In this document: positions 52,487 to 61,925 of the stretch, piece by piece
How the letters are laid out: each line of letters opens with the position of its first letter
Position numbering within the stretch: position 1 is the first letter of the stretch
Assembly (NCBI GenBank): GCA_028283605.1
Contig: JAPWKH010000016.1
Span: forward strand, 21,469-85,468
DNA from: Arachidicoccus sp.
Lineage (GTDB): Bacteria; Bacteroidota; Bacteroidia; Chitinophagales; Chitinophagaceae
Direction: 5' to 3'
Length of the DNA: 64,000 nt
Notes under the pieces: model-generated
What the model was told of the DNA's origin: nothing
Database searches by the model: none
Seen by the model: the letters and a program-made list of their open reading frames with translations, nothing else
Made by a program: the position numbers and the translations under genes

Positions 52487-53235
52487 TTCTTTAAAATTAA
52501 ATCCTTTCCGTCAAATTCCGCATAAGTGAAATTTGTAATCCAGTCGCCCAGATTGATGTATCTGCTTTTTGAATTCAATGGAATGTCTATCGGGTAATGC
52601 CGGTGTCCGAATATAAAATAATTGATATTTTCTTTTTGCAAAATTTCTTTGCAATAAATCACGAGCCATTCATTTTCTTCGCCGAGCCATTGCGCATCGG
52701 CATTACCTGTTTTTTGCCGGCTTTTTCTACTGAAATAATTTGCCAGTCCTATTCCCCATGTAGGATGCAACTGCCCGAAAAGCCAATTACAAAATCTGTT
52801 GCGGAAAATCTTTTTCAGGAATTTATAACCTTTATCGCCAGGCCCTAAACCATCGCCGTGGCCAATGTAAAATTTCTTTCCATTATATTCAAAATGTTGT
52901 GGTTCGGAATAAGTTGTTATGTTCAATTCTTTTTCAAAATAGCCGTTCATCCACATATCATGGTTACCGATGAAAAAATGAGTCTTGATGCCTGCATCGC
53001 TCAGTTCGCCAAGCTTTCCAAGCAAGCGTACAAAATATTTCGGCACTACTTTTTTGTACTCATACCAAAAATCAAACATATCGCCTACAACAAAAATTTC
53101 GCTTGCCGTAGGTTGAATATTATTCAGAAAAGAAATAATCTTTTTTTCGCGCAGCAAACTTTTTTCATAGTCCGGCGCGCCAAGATGAAAGTCTGATAAG
53201 AAATATATTTTTTTATTCAAGGGAATCTGAGACAT
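52474..53235 (-). CDS. lpxH: UDP-2,3-diacylglucosamine diphosphatase
   Basis: A 253-residue metallophosphoesterase started at ATG 53233-53235 (MSQIPLNKKIYFLSDFHLGA). Metal motifs: FLSDFHLGAPD, VGDMFDFWYEY, FIGNHDMWM, GHGDGLGPGDKGYKFLKK and IFGHRHYPID, all as in the LpxH branch. It removes UMP from UDP-diacyl-glucosamine in lipid A synthesis at the inner-membrane face. Length is normal. The adjacent LUD gene is on the same strand, 34 bp upstream. Confidence 0.9.
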   Translation of the reverse strand: MSQIPLNKKIYFLSDFHLGAPDYEKSLLREKKIISFLNNIQPTASEIFVVGDMFDFWYEYKKVVPKYFVRLLGKLGELSDAGIKTHFFIGNHDMWMNGYFEKELNITTYSEPQHFEYNGKKFYIGHGDGLGPGDKGYKFLKKIFRNRFCNWLFGQLHPTWGIGLANYFSRKSRQKTGNADAQWLGEENEWLVIYCKEILQKENINYFIFGHRHYPIDIPLNSKSRYINLGDWITNFTYAEFDGKDLILKKWEE

Positions 53236-53269
53236 GAATTCTGTGTGAGTTATGAATAATGAATTTTGA

Positions 53270-53908
53270 TTAAAATCCGTTTTCAACTACAAAGCAATAT
53301 ACTTCTTTCGGGCCATGTACGCCTACTACTAATGTTTTTTCTATATCCGCCGTTCGGCTTGGCCCGGTTGCAAGTGTAATAAGCGATGGAAAGTTTTGCT
53401 TTGATTGCTGCATATACTCAAGCCCTTCAAAAATATCATATACAATCTCGTTGGTAAAAGCGATGCAAATATGAATAGGCGCATATACACTTGTTGTACG
53501 GCCGCCGGGTTGTGCGCTGCTCATCAGAATGCTGCCCGTGCGCGCGATTAATTTTTCGCAGGTTGTAATTGCCGCTTTACATTCCGAAAATTTGCTGAAT
53601 TCCAAAGCATGAAAATCTGCATGTTGCAAAAAATTGATCAATTTGGGCTCGCGGCAAAATGCTTTGATATTTTCTTTTTTTATCAAGAGTTGCTTTAGCT
53701 GCGTGCTTAATTCTGCAGCATTGGAACAATAGAAAAAATTTCCTCCGGCTTTTGAAAAATTTTCAGCAAAGGTTACAGTTAAATCTTCTTTTGTATAATG
53801 GAACGTGTCTTTGCTTTCCATATTTTTAACATCAGGAAAAGGTATTTCTGTTGCATGCGTTAATGCCGTACGTATTTTTTTTAATATTCTTTCTTTGGGA
53901 GATTGCAT
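53270..53908 (-). CDS. LUD-domain protein (LutC/YkgG-like)
   Basis: A 212-residue protein of the LUD fold: starts MQSPKERILKKIRTALTHAT and contains CEKLIARTGSILMSSAQPGG, then ITLATGPSRTADIEKTLVVG and VHGPKEVYCFVVEN near the end. LutC works in lactate utilisation with LutA and LutB, but those genes are not nearby, so the standalone role is uncertain. The characteristic GPSRTADIE motif is present. Confidence 0.85.
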   Translation of the reverse strand: MQSPKERILKKIRTALTHATEIPFPDVKNMESKDTFHYTKEDLTVTFAENFSKAGGNFFYCSNAAELSTQLKQLLIKKENIKAFCREPKLINFLQHADFHALEFSKFSECKAAITTCEKLIARTGSILMSSAQPGGRTTSVYAPIHICIAFTNEIVYDIFEGLEYMQQSKQNFPSLITLATGPSRTADIEKTLVVGVHGPKEVYCFVVENGF

Positions 53909-54008
53909 ATAATTTCCAAGCCCGGGATTTAAAAATAAATACCATGAAAGCGCTTTTGTAAAGATATGATTAGCATTGCAAAAAATATCGTTTCCAAAGA
54001 CGAGGTTG

Positions 54009-54058
54009 ATAAAATGAAAGAGACTGTATTTAATTAAATACAGTCTCTTTCATTTTAT
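54009..54058. terminator. 50-bp perfect palindrome after ftsH
   Basis: Positions 54009-54033 are the exact reverse complement of 54034-54058; the core is GAGACTGTATTTAA and its complement. It lies 34 bp past the ftsH stop (minus strand) and has T runs on both sides, so it is probably a two-way terminator. The perfection over 25 bp arms is greater than needed for one. Confidence 0.7.
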
Positions 54059-54091
54059 GTTTACGTTTATAAATGTTCGCGTTTTTTAAAT

Positions 54092-56158
54092 TTATTCTTT
54101 TTCTTCTTCGGTAAAGGGAACCTGATTCAATGCGCCATCGTATGGCGGCACACCTTCGCTCACGCCTCCTGCATTATTATCTTCAATTTCTTCGGGTGTA
54201 TCTTCGTGCGGGCGATTGCCTATCAATGCTTCCACATCGCTTTTGAAAAGGACTTCTTTTTCCAACAATGCTTTCGCTAATTTTTCTACTTCTTCTTTTT
54301 TATCCTGTAATAAACTTAGTGTACGTTGATAAGCTACCTGAATCAGTTTACGAACTTCTTCATCAATCAGTTTGCCTGTTTCCTCACTGAATGGTTTGGT
54401 AAATTGTGATTCCTGTTGCGGATCGTAATAGCTGATATTGCCTATTTTATCATTCATGCCATATACGGTAATCATGGAATATGCAGTACGCGTTACTTGC
54501 TGTAGATCGTTAGATGCGCCGGTGGAAATTTTCCCGAAAAATATTTCTTCAGATGCGCGTCCGCCTAGTGTCATACATATCTGGTCAAGCAATTGATCCG
54601 TGTTGTATAAATATTGTTCTTTGGGTGTGTACTGCGCATAACCGAGCGCTGCTGTACCGCGCGGAACGATAGTGACTTTTAATAATGGATAAGCATGTTC
54701 CAAAAACCAGCCGCAAATGGCATGTCCCGCTTCGTGATAAGCAATGATTTGTTTTTCGTGCGGTGCGATTATTTTATTCTTCTTTTCCAAACCACCGATT
54801 ACTCTGTCGATAGCATCGTCAAAATCTATCATTTCAACACCGCTTTTACCTTTACGTGCAGCAATCAAAGCTGCTTCGTTACATACATTGGCTATATCGG
54901 CTCCGGCAAATCCGGGTGTTTGTTCAGAAAGCTTGTGTACATTGAGTTCCTGCGAAATTTTGATTGGCTTTAAATGAACTCTGAAAATATCTTCTCTTCC
55001 TTTCAAATCCGGTAAATCGATAGATATTTGTCTGTCAAAACGGCCCGGGCGCAATAGTGCGGTGTCTAACACATCAGGGCGGTTTGTTGCAGCCAGGATA
55101 ATAATGCCGGTATCTCCGCCGAACCCGTCCATTTCTACCAGCAATTGATTCAATGTATTTTCACGCTCATCGTTGCTCATCATGGCGTTTTTGCCACGCG
55201 CACGGCCAATCGCATCTATTTCATCAATAAATATTACGCAGGGCGCTTTTTCTCTTGCTTGCTTGAATAAATCTCTTACACGGCTGGCACCCACACCAAC
55301 AAACATTTCCACAAAATCGGAACCGGACATACTAAAGAAAGGAACTTGTGCTTCGCCGGCCATCGCTTTTGCCAATAAAGTTTTTCCTGTACCCGGAGGA
55401 CCTACCAATAATGCACCTTTTGGAATTTTACCCCCAAGGTTAGTATATTTTTTCGGGCTTTTGAGGAAATCCACAATTTCCATCACTTCCACTTTCGCTT
55501 CATCAAGGCCGGCAACATCCTTAAAAGTAATGTTTAATTTAGCGCCTTTGTCAAACAATTGCGCTTTAGATTTTCCTACGCTGAATATTCCTCCTCCAAC
55601 GCCTCCGCCTCCGCCACCGATCTTACGCATGATAACATACCAGCCCAGCAAGAACAATGCAACAGTAAGGAAAATGCTAAGTAAATTATTATTCATCCAG
55701 TTGGAATCGCTTACAACCTGTGTATTGGGCGCTTCCACTGTTGGATGTGTTTGTAAAAAGCTATTCAGCCTATTTTGAAAATCTTTTAAATCAACTACTC
55801 TGAATTGGAATAGCGGCGCATTACCGTAGTTATTCAAATTGATCTGGCTATTGCCTACGATCTGGCGGTAAACAGGTTTGTTTAAACTGTCCTTATTGAT
55901 ATATACGCGTACATAGCCTTGTGAATTATCAACCAGATCCAATTTGGTAACATCGCCTTGAGCCAGCATGTCGTTTGTAAATTGCTGCTCTGAGATGCTT
56001 ACCTGATCAGGTGTTGTACGTGCAAAATATATCCAGCCTACTAAAAGTAATATTATTAAAATATATATAATATAAACTCCTGAACCTTGCGGAGACTTAC
56101 GGGTACCGTTCGGGCCGCCGAGATTTGGTAATTTTCGTTTATTATTGTCTTGTGCCAT
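54092..56158 (-). CDS. ftsH: ATP-dependent zinc metalloprotease FtsH
   Basis: A 688-residue inner-membrane protease. Two membrane helices (about 28-46 and 162-178) flank a periplasmic domain. The AAA domain has Walker A GPPGTGKT, Walker [13 protein letters not shown], the pore motif and the [12 protein letters not shown]. The zinc site is HEAGH near 460. The Gly-rich stretch after helix 2 ([17 protein letters not shown]) is usual in Bacteroidota. It degrades unassembled membrane proteins. A perfect -7 box (TATATTTG) lies upstream at 56177-56184. Confidence 0.96.
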   Translation of the reverse strand: MAQDNNKRKLPNLGGPNGTRKSPQGSGVYIIYILIILLLVGWIYFARTTPDQVSISEQQFTNDMLAQGDVTKLDLVDNSQGYVRVYINKDSLNKPVYRQIVGNSQINLNNYGNAPLFQFRVVDLKDFQNRLNSFLQTHPTVEAPNTQVVSDSNWMNNNLLSIFLTVALFLLGWYVIMRKIGGGGGGVGGGIFSVGKSKAQLFDKGAKLNITFKDVAGLDEAKVEVMEIVDFLKSPKKYTNLGGKIPKGALLVGPPGTGKTLLAKAMAGEAQVPFFSMSGSDFVEMFVGVGASRVRDLFKQAREKAPCVIFIDEIDAIGRARGKNAMMSNDERENTLNQLLVEMDGFGGDTGIIILAATNRPDVLDTALLRPGRFDRQISIDLPDLKGREDIFRVHLKPIKISQELNVHKLSEQTPGFAGADIANVCNEAALIAARKGKSGVEMIDFDDAIDRVIGGLEKKNKIIAPHEKQIIAYHEAGHAICGWFLEHAYPLLKVTIVPRGTAALGYAQYTPKEQYLYNTDQLLDQICMTLGGRASEEIFFGKISTGASNDLQQVTRTAYSMITVYGMNDKIGNISYYDPQQESQFTKPFSEETGKLIDEEVRKLIQVAYQRTLSLLQDKKEEVEKLAKALLEKEVLFKSDVEALIGNRPHEDTPEEIEDNNAGGVSEGVPPYDGALNQVPFTEEEKE

Positions 56159-56176
56159 ATTAAATTATAAAATGTG

Positions 56177-56184
56177 CAAATATA
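56177..56184 (-). promoter_or_regulatory. -7 promoter box (TATATTTG) of ftsH
   Basis: Exact TAnnTTTG on the minus strand, 19 bases upstream of the ftsH ATG, between the ftsH and rsfS genes. Confidence 0.5.
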
Positions 56185-56222
56185 ATTGCTCTCTTGTCTT
56201 TTTTAAATGTTTTTATTCTTAA

Positions 56223-56612
56223 TCAATTCTCAAATTTTTGTTCGGGGGCATCGCACCAAAGTTCTTCCAATTGGTAAAGTTTCCGCGTTTCGGGGAGCAT
56301 TATATGTATTACCACATTTACATAATCTATCAAAACCCATTGCAATGCCGAGCGGCCTTCCCGCCGGTAAGGGTTTTCTCCTGAAATTTCTTTTACCCTT
56401 TCTTCAATGTTATCGGCTATTGCTTTTACCTGTGTAGTGGATTGCGCTTCACAGATGATGAAAAAATCTGCAACTGCTTCATCAATATGACGCAAATCGA
56501 GGGATATGATTTCCTCGCCTTTTTTTTCCTGAATAGAATTAACGATTGCTTTGAGCAGCTTGGAATTCTTGGTAAGTTTCGTGACCTTTTTTGAAGATGT
56601 ATGTGTTGCCAA
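56223..56612 (-). CDS. rsfS: Ribosome silencing factor RsfS
   Basis: A 129-residue protein of the RsfS/Iojap fold: LLKAIVNSIQEKKGEEIISL, DLRHIDEAVADFFIICEAQS, and GRSALQWVLIDYVNVVIHIM, LPETRKLYQLEELW. It binds L14 and blocks subunit joining when nutrients are scarce. Length is normal. It lies upstream of ftsH on the same strand with a 64-bp gap. Confidence 0.92.
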   Translation of the reverse strand: MATHTSSKKVTKLTKNSKLLKAIVNSIQEKKGEEIISLDLRHIDEAVADFFIICEAQSTTQVKAIADNIEERVKEISGENPYRREGRSALQWVLIDYVNVVIHIMLPETRKLYQLEELWCDAPEQKFEN

Positions 56613-56737
56613 AAATAAATTTTAAATGAATGAATATGATTGAAGGTTTATTTTTACTTCGTCTTAATTTTGCTCTTTCTATAAAAAGCTATCTTCGCAA
56701 AAATACTAATTCTTTTTTCTAATTTTTCGAAAAATAC

Positions 56738-57475
56738 ATGACCGGTAAAACCTTTACCATTCTTAACGAAACGGATAGTTCCAACAACTATGCCAGCAAC
56801 TTGATTTTAAGCGGAAATGCAATACACGGAGACGCGGTTTTTGCTAAACATCAAACCAAAGGCAAAGGCCAAAGAGGTAAATTATGGAATGATGAATCCG
56901 GAAAAAACATTGCATTGTCCGTAATGCTTGAGATGGCAGGCATTCAGTCGGACAAACAATTTGGATTGATTGCAACAGTGGCGCTATCTGTTTTTGATAT
57001 TATTAAAAAATATACTTCCGACGAAGCAAAAATTAAATGGCCTAATGACATTTATTGGCGCGACAGAAAGGCAGTTGGTATATTAATTGAAAATAAATTT
57101 TCAGGCCAATTTTGGCAGTGGGCTATTGCAGGAATGGGTGTAAACGTAAATCAAACACAATTTGACGATGCGTTAAAAGCAAAGGCTGTATCTTTAAAAC
57201 AAATTACCGGAAAAGAATTTGACTGTATCGAATTGGCGAAAGAAATGCACGGAAGACTGCTGGAAAGATTTGACCAATTAAAAAATTCAAACAGCGAAGA
57301 AATTTTGAAAGAATACAATTACAATTTGTATAAAAAAGAAGAAGAAGTGCAGATTATTTATAAGAATGAAAAGTATAAAACTGTTGTTCGGCAGGCAGAT
57401 GAATCGGGCAATTTGTGGATGGATAATGCGCCGCAGCCGTATTTTACTTTTGGAGAAATAGAATGGGTGCTTTGA
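56738..57475 (+). CDS. birA: Biotin--[acetyl-CoA-carboxylase] ligase
   Basis: A 245-residue biotin protein ligase without the N-terminal HTH, so not a repressor. Motifs: DSSNNYA, KHQTKGKGQRGKLWNDESGK (the biotin/ATP loop, GRGRRG-like), KWPNDIYWRDRKAVGILIEN and GMGVNVNQ. It attaches biotin to acetyl-CoA carboxylase BCCP. A near-consensus promoter lies just upstream (TATCTTCG, 56690-56697). It is in an operon with the MBL hydrolase gene, 18 bp downstream. Confidence 0.92.
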   Translation: MTGKTFTILNETDSSNNYASNLILSGNAIHGDAVFAKHQTKGKGQRGKLWNDESGKNIALSVMLEMAGIQSDKQFGLIATVALSVFDIIKKYTSDEAKIKWPNDIYWRDRKAVGILIENKFSGQFWQWAIAGMGVNVNQTQFDDALKAKAVSLKQITGKEFDCIELAKEMHGRLLERFDQLKNSNSEEILKEYNYNLYKKEEEVQIIYKNEKYKTVVRQADESGNLWMDNAPQPYFTFGEIEWVL

Positions 57476-57493
57476 GAATAGAAAACTATTAGC

Positions 57494-58129
57494 ATGTTCA
57501 CAATACAAACTTTTACATTTAATCCTTTTCATGAAAATACATACGTATTATTTAATAAAGAAAAGCAAACCATTATCATAGATCCCGGCGCTTATGATAA
57601 TAAGGAGAAATTCCGGCTGGAAAATTTTATTGAAGACAACGGGCTGGAAGTAAAATATTTATTGAACACACATTGCCATATAGATCATGTATTTGGAGAA
57701 AAATATTTTTCTCACAAATACAATGCAACACCGCATATTCATTTGGAGGAAGAAGAAATTTTATTCACTGCAAGCACAGTTTCAGAGCAATATGGTTTGG
57801 AATTTGAAGAATATAAAGGCAATGTTCACTTCATTGATGAAAAGGATAAAATCATTCTTGGCCAGGATCAACTGCAAATAATTTTTACACCCGGCCATTC
57901 GCCCGGCAGCCTTTCTTTTTACTGTGAAAAACAAAAATTCGTAATCAGCGGAGATGTATTGTTCAGGCAAAGTATAGGCCGCACGGATTTGTATAAAGGC
58001 AATCATCAACAACTTTTACATAGTATTAAGGAAAAATTGTTCACCTTGCCGGACGATACTACGGTTTATCCCGGGCACGGACACATTACATCTATAGGAT
58101 TTGAAAAAATAAATAATCCTTTTTTATAA
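57494..58129 (+). CDS. MBL-fold metallo-hydrolase (glyoxalase II-like)
   Basis: A 211-residue metallo-beta-lactamase-fold protein. The zinc motif is LNTHCHIDHVFG (HxHxDH), with further ligands in FTPGHSPGSL and SGDVLFRQSIGRTDL and the last His in TTVYPGHG. It resembles the YcbL/GloB2 group with glyoxalase-II or general thioester hydrolase activity. It follows birA closely and precedes the TlpA-like genes by 13 bp, so the four genes may share a transcript. Confidence 0.87.
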   Translation: MFTIQTFTFNPFHENTYVLFNKEKQTIIIDPGAYDNKEKFRLENFIEDNGLEVKYLLNTHCHIDHVFGEKYFSHKYNATPHIHLEEEEILFTASTVSEQYGLEFEEYKGNVHFIDEKDKIILGQDQLQIIFTPGHSPGSLSFYCEKQKFVISGDVLFRQSIGRTDLYKGNHQQLLHSIKEKLFTLPDDTTVYPGHGHITSIGFEKINNPFL

Positions 58130-58142
58130 ATAAAATTATTCG

Positions 58143-59360
58143 ATGAAGAAACTGTTAAGTTGCATAATATTTCTTAATGCTATTGTTTTTACAAGTTGTA
58201 ATTCTACTTCTTCAAACGGAAGGTTTACTGTAACAGGAAAAGTTACAGATAAATCTTCGTCAATTCAGGGAAAATATATCTTTCTCAAAGAAGTAAGTAT
58301 AACTGATAAAGAACCGGTAATAATCGATTCGCAAAAAGTATCGGCGGGCGGCGCTTTTACTTTGAAATCAAACATTGCGGGCCAGCATCTTTTTATTGTA
58401 ACGATCAACGGAGGATTTCCTTTTTTATTGATCAATGACAATAATGAAATTACTTACAACATCAATGGTTCCGATCCGTTGCATCCGGATATAAAAGGCT
58501 CTGATGCCACAACTAAATTATACCAGTTTATAAATGACTATAAATTAAAAGATTCGGTTTTAACCAATACAGCGATTGAATTGGATTCTATGAATAAATT
58601 GCCGACTACCACGCATCAGCAGGATTCTATCATGGAAGTTTTGGTAGATAAAAAGAAAGCAGAAATTACGGAAATAAATACTTTCATTAAGAACTTTATT
58701 GGTGAAGGGGACAATCCGGTAGCAATTTTTTATGTTTTAAATGTGATGGCGCCAAGAACTTTTGAGCCGAAAGAATTATTGCCGTTAGCCCAGGCAGCAA
58801 GTGTACGTTTTAAAGATGACGGTTCTCTTGCAGCCTTTGCAAGCCGGGTAAAAGAAGCGGTTTCCGGAGATGAAAACGCAACTGATAATTATCCTTTATT
58901 GAATAAAGCCGCGCCTGATTTGGCTATGACATCGCCGGACGGATTGCCTGTTAAGATAAGTGATTTTAAAGGGAAATACTTGTTGGTAGATTTTTGGGCA
59001 AGCTGGTGCGGACCTTGCCGTGCTGAAAACCCGAATGTAGTAAAAGTATATAATAAATTCAGGGATAAAAATTTTACAATATTAGGCGTTTCGCTGGATC
59101 AGGACAAAGATGCGTGGGCAAAAGCCATTAAGAACGATAAGCTCACTTGGAATCATATGAGCGATTTAAAACAATGGGAGAGTGCCGCTGTTCAAGCTTA
59201 CCATTTTGACGGGATACCTTTTAATGTGTTAATCGATCCTTTAGGAAAAATTATTGCAGACAATTTACGTGGCGAAGACTTGGATAAAAAACTCGACCAA
59301 ATATTCAACCCGTCTGCAACAACTCCGGCAAATGATTCAGCTAAAACACAAAAAAGTTGA
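58143..59360 (+). CDS. DUF4369/TlpA-like thioredoxin-domain lipoprotein
   Basis: A 405-residue exported lipoprotein (lipobox FTSC at about residue 19). The N-terminal DUF4369 domain (25-125) is followed by a helical linker and, from about 250, an AhpC/TlpA thioredoxin domain with WASWCGPCRAE and the cis-Pro FDGIPFNVLI. It is a thiol-disulfide oxidoreductase anchored to the envelope. Typical of Bacteroidota, often in multiple copies; a paralogue follows at 59473. Confidence 0.88.
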   Translation: MKKLLSCIIFLNAIVFTSCNSTSSNGRFTVTGKVTDKSSSIQGKYIFLKEVSITDKEPVIIDSQKVSAGGAFTLKSNIAGQHLFIVTINGGFPFLLINDNNEITYNINGSDPLHPDIKGSDATTKLYQFINDYKLKDSVLTNTAIELDSMNKLPTTTHQQDSIMEVLVDKKKAEITEINTFIKNFIGEGDNPVAIFYVLNVMAPRTFEPKELLPLAQAASVRFKDDGSLAAFASRVKEAVSGDENATDNYPLLNKAAPDLAMTSPDGLPVKISDFKGKYLLVDFWASWCGPCRAENPNVVKVYNKFRDKNFTILGVSLDQDKDAWAKAIKNDKLTWNHMSDLKQWESAAVQAYHFDGIPFNVLIDPLGKIIADNLRGEDLDKKLDQIFNPSATTPANDSAKTQKS

Positions 59361-59472
59361 GAGTAGTAAAAGTTAAATGAAAAGTTATTTTAAAAATTAT
59401 TTCCCAAATATTAAGAAATACGGATAAACCTTTATCCTTATAAATGGTTCAAAGATTTATAAAAAAGCAAAT

Positions 59473-60606
59473 ATGAAGAAGATTGGTTTATTATTAATGA
59501 GCATAATTCCTTTGGCAACCTGGTCTCAACAACAATTTACTATTTCCGGATCAGTAAGAGATGTTCAGCTCGAAGTAAATAAAGTATATATTTCTTATGC
59601 CTCCAATGGATTAAATGTTTTAGACAGTACAAATGTTTCGGGAGGCAGGTATTCTTTTCAGGGACTTATTACACAGCCTACAAGAGTTGATTTAAGAGCC
59701 AAATATAAGAATGGAGAAACTACGGTAGTTTCCAGAGATCTTATCACTCTTTTTGTAGAGCCTTCACAAATAAGTATAGACAGTAAAGATTCATTTTCAA
59801 ATGCCACCATCAGCGGATCTTCAGTGAATATTGAGTTTCAAAAGTTACAGGCTGCTGCTAAGCCTTTTGAGCCGCGAACATCCGCTCTGCTAAAAGAAAT
59901 AGATCGATATAAAAAACAAAAAAATGAGAGCGCTTTAGAACAGGCGCAGAAGCAAATGGACCAGTTGAATGCGGAAATGAAAGAAGCTGTTTATGCAAAT
60001 TATATTCGCCAGAATCCATCTTCTCCGTTAGCATTTTTTGCATTGCAGCAGTTTTCCGGTGCAATTATTCCAAATCCAAAAGAGTCTTTAGAATTGTTTA
60101 ATCTTTTGTCGGAAAAAATGAAAACTTCGCATGACGGACAAAGAATGCAATCGCTTATTCAGCGTAGCATTCGGGCAAGCGTTGGTAATTCTGAAATTGA
60201 TTTCAGCCAAACCGATATAAACGGAAATACAATTACATTATCATCCTTAAAAGGCAAAACGGTGTTAATAAATTTCTGGGCAAGCTGGTGCGGTCCGTGC
60301 CGTGCATTAGATCCAAAATTGATACAGTTATACAACCGGTTTAAGGATAATGATTTTACAATAATTAATGTATCGTTAGATAAACCCGGAGCAAAACAAG
60401 ACTGGCTGGATGCAGTGAAGGAAAGTGGCATTGGCATTTATCCGCAAGTATCAGATTTGCGTTTTTGGAACAATGCAGCTGCGCAGGCTTACGGCGTTGC
60501 AGCTTTGCCACAAAATATATTGATTGATGCTCAAGGAACAATTGCAGGCAGAAATTTAAAGCCGGTTGAATTAGCTGAGAAAATAGCGTCATTAACGAAA
60601 AAATAA
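59473..60606 (+). CDS. DUF4369/TlpA-like thioredoxin-domain protein
   Basis: A 377-residue exported protein with a cleavable signal (MKKIGLLLMSIIPLATWSQQ), not a lipoprotein. DUF4369 domain about 22-115, a charged helical linker (LKEIDRYKKQKNESALEQAQ), then a thioredoxin domain with WASWCGPCRA and cis-Pro VAALPQNILI. Paralogue of the preceding gene but soluble in the periplasm, suggesting division of labour between membrane-bound and soluble forms. Confidence 0.87.
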   Translation: MKKIGLLLMSIIPLATWSQQQFTISGSVRDVQLEVNKVYISYASNGLNVLDSTNVSGGRYSFQGLITQPTRVDLRAKYKNGETTVVSRDLITLFVEPSQISIDSKDSFSNATISGSSVNIEFQKLQAAAKPFEPRTSALLKEIDRYKKQKNESALEQAQKQMDQLNAEMKEAVYANYIRQNPSSPLAFFALQQFSGAIIPNPKESLELFNLLSEKMKTSHDGQRMQSLIQRSIRASVGNSEIDFSQTDINGNTITLSSLKGKTVLINFWASWCGPCRALDPKLIQLYNRFKDNDFTIINVSLDKPGAKQDWLDAVKESGIGIYPQVSDLRFWNNAAAQAYGVAALPQNILIDAQGTIAGRNLKPVELAEKIASLTKK

Positions 60607-60683
60607 AGTTTCTTTCAGTATTTTTAACAGTAGCGTTTTCTGTAAAGCATGGTTTTTGTTTTTTAATATGAAAACAAACAATT

Positions 60684-60965
60684 ATGGAAAAAAGAGATAA
60701 AAAAGATGCAATGGATAAATTTCTGCGTGAACTGGAAGACATTAAAAACAGTCAGGTAGCTGTATTGAAAAAAATCGCACAAATAGAAGCGGATAATATC
60801 AATGCAGGCGTTCAGATACTTGATAAATCTTTGCCGGATGTGCATGAATATGCTGATAAAACAGTTGAAAATATTACGCAGATAGAAAATGACCTACAAA
60901 ATTTCAGGGATGATTTTGTAAAAAAGAATAATTTAAATGCTGAGCCGGAAGTAGTGGCACCTTAA
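60684..60965 (+). CDS. Hypothetical helical protein
   Basis: A 93-residue, highly charged, helix-rich protein (MEKRDKKDAMDKFLRELEDI, IAQIEADNINAGVQILDKSL, ending VVAP). Heptad-like spacing suggests a coiled coil. No signal peptide or known family. It is followed directly by a strong hairpin terminator. Confidence 0.6.
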   Translation: MEKRDKKDAMDKFLRELEDIKNSQVAVLKKIAQIEADNINAGVQILDKSLPDVHEYADKTVENITQIENDLQNFRDDFVKKNNLNAEPEVVAP

Positions 60966-60985
60966 ATTACCGGTAAGATATTCAG

Positions 60986-61027
60986 TACTAAAACAGGCTG
61001 TTCAAAAATGAACAGCCTGTTTTAGTA
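60986..61027. terminator. Bidirectional terminator between hypothetical gene and rplQ
   Basis: A 19-bp perfect stem (TACTAAAACAGGCTGTTCA and its complement) around an AAAA loop, with T runs on both strands. It ends the plus-strand gene at 60965 and the minus-strand ribosomal operon. Confidence 0.85.
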
Positions 61028-61046
61028 AATAAAATAATTCAGAATA

Positions 61047-61835
61047 TTAGGCTTCTTTGCCGCCTTTTAATTCATCTTGTAAAGTATTTAATTCGTCCCA
61101 TTTTCCGTCAGCAGCCAACTGAGCTTGTTGTGCCCAAGTTGAAGGATCTGCAAGATTAAAATGCCCGCCCTCTACTGCATCCAATATAGCTTTTATTTCA
61201 TCGGAAGATTTTGCAGCTAATGCAGAAAAAGTATTGATGCCTGCAGCATTTAATGCTTCAGCGATTTTAGGTCCGATACCTTCAATTTTAACAAGGTCAT
61301 CATTAACCGCAGCGCCTTTATTTTCTTCGATTACTTCTGCTTCGCTGATTGCGCTTGTAGTGGTTTCCGGAGCAACTGCATCAACTTTTTTAGTAGTTGA
61401 ACGGCCGCGGCGTGTTCTTTTTGCAGGTTCTGCCGAAGAAGTAGAAGAAACACCATATACTTCATTAAAATCTACCAGTTCGATAAGTGCTTTCTCTGCA
61501 TTATCGCCCGGACGGATGCCTAATTTAATAATACGGGTATAACCTCCGGGACGTGCACCAATTTTAGGACCGACTATTGTAAATAATTCTTTTACAGCTT
61601 CTTTATTTTGTAAATAGCTGAATACAATACGATGATTGTGACTGATTTGATTTGCGTTCTCGTTCTTCTTTGTTTTAGTAATCAAAGGCTCTACGTATTT
61701 ACGCAATTCTTTAGCTTTAGCTACAGTAGTTACAATACGTTTGTGCGTAATTAACTGCGCAGCAAGGTTTGATAATAACGCATCTCTGTGCGCTTTTTTA
61801 CGACCTAAATTATTTTGTTTATCTCCGTGACGCAT
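61047..61835 (-). CDS. rplQ: 50S ribosomal protein L17 with C-terminal helix-hairpin-helix extension
   Basis: A 262-residue protein. Residues 1-120 are standard L17 ([40 protein letters not shown] region). About 120-175 is an Ala/Glu/Lys-rich linker ([16 protein letters not shown]). Residues about 178-230 contain a helix-hairpin-helix motif ([20 protein letters not shown]), then [20 protein letters not shown]. Typical bacterial L17 is near 120-130 residues, so this more than doubles it. Bacteroidota L17 often carries such tails; their role is unknown. Last gene of the rpsK-rpsD-rpoA-rplQ operon. Confidence 0.93.
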   Translation of the reverse strand: MRHGDKQNNLGRKKAHRDALLSNLAAQLITHKRIVTTVAKAKELRKYVEPLITKTKKNENANQISHNHRIVFSYLQNKEAVKELFTIVGPKIGARPGGYTRIIKLGIRPGDNAEKALIELVDFNEVYGVSSTSSAEPAKRTRRGRSTTKKVDAVAPETTTSAISEAEVIEENKGAAVNDDLVKIEGIGPKIAEALNAAGINTFSALAAKSSDEIKAILDAVEGGHFNLADPSTWAQQAQLAADGKWDELNTLQDELKGGKEA

Positions 61836-61925
61836 AAAAAATAAATGTTTAATATTTGCACCGTGTCAAGGAATGCAGATACCGGCTTATGCAGCCTGTG
61901 TTATAAAAGATGGTTTATAAAAATA

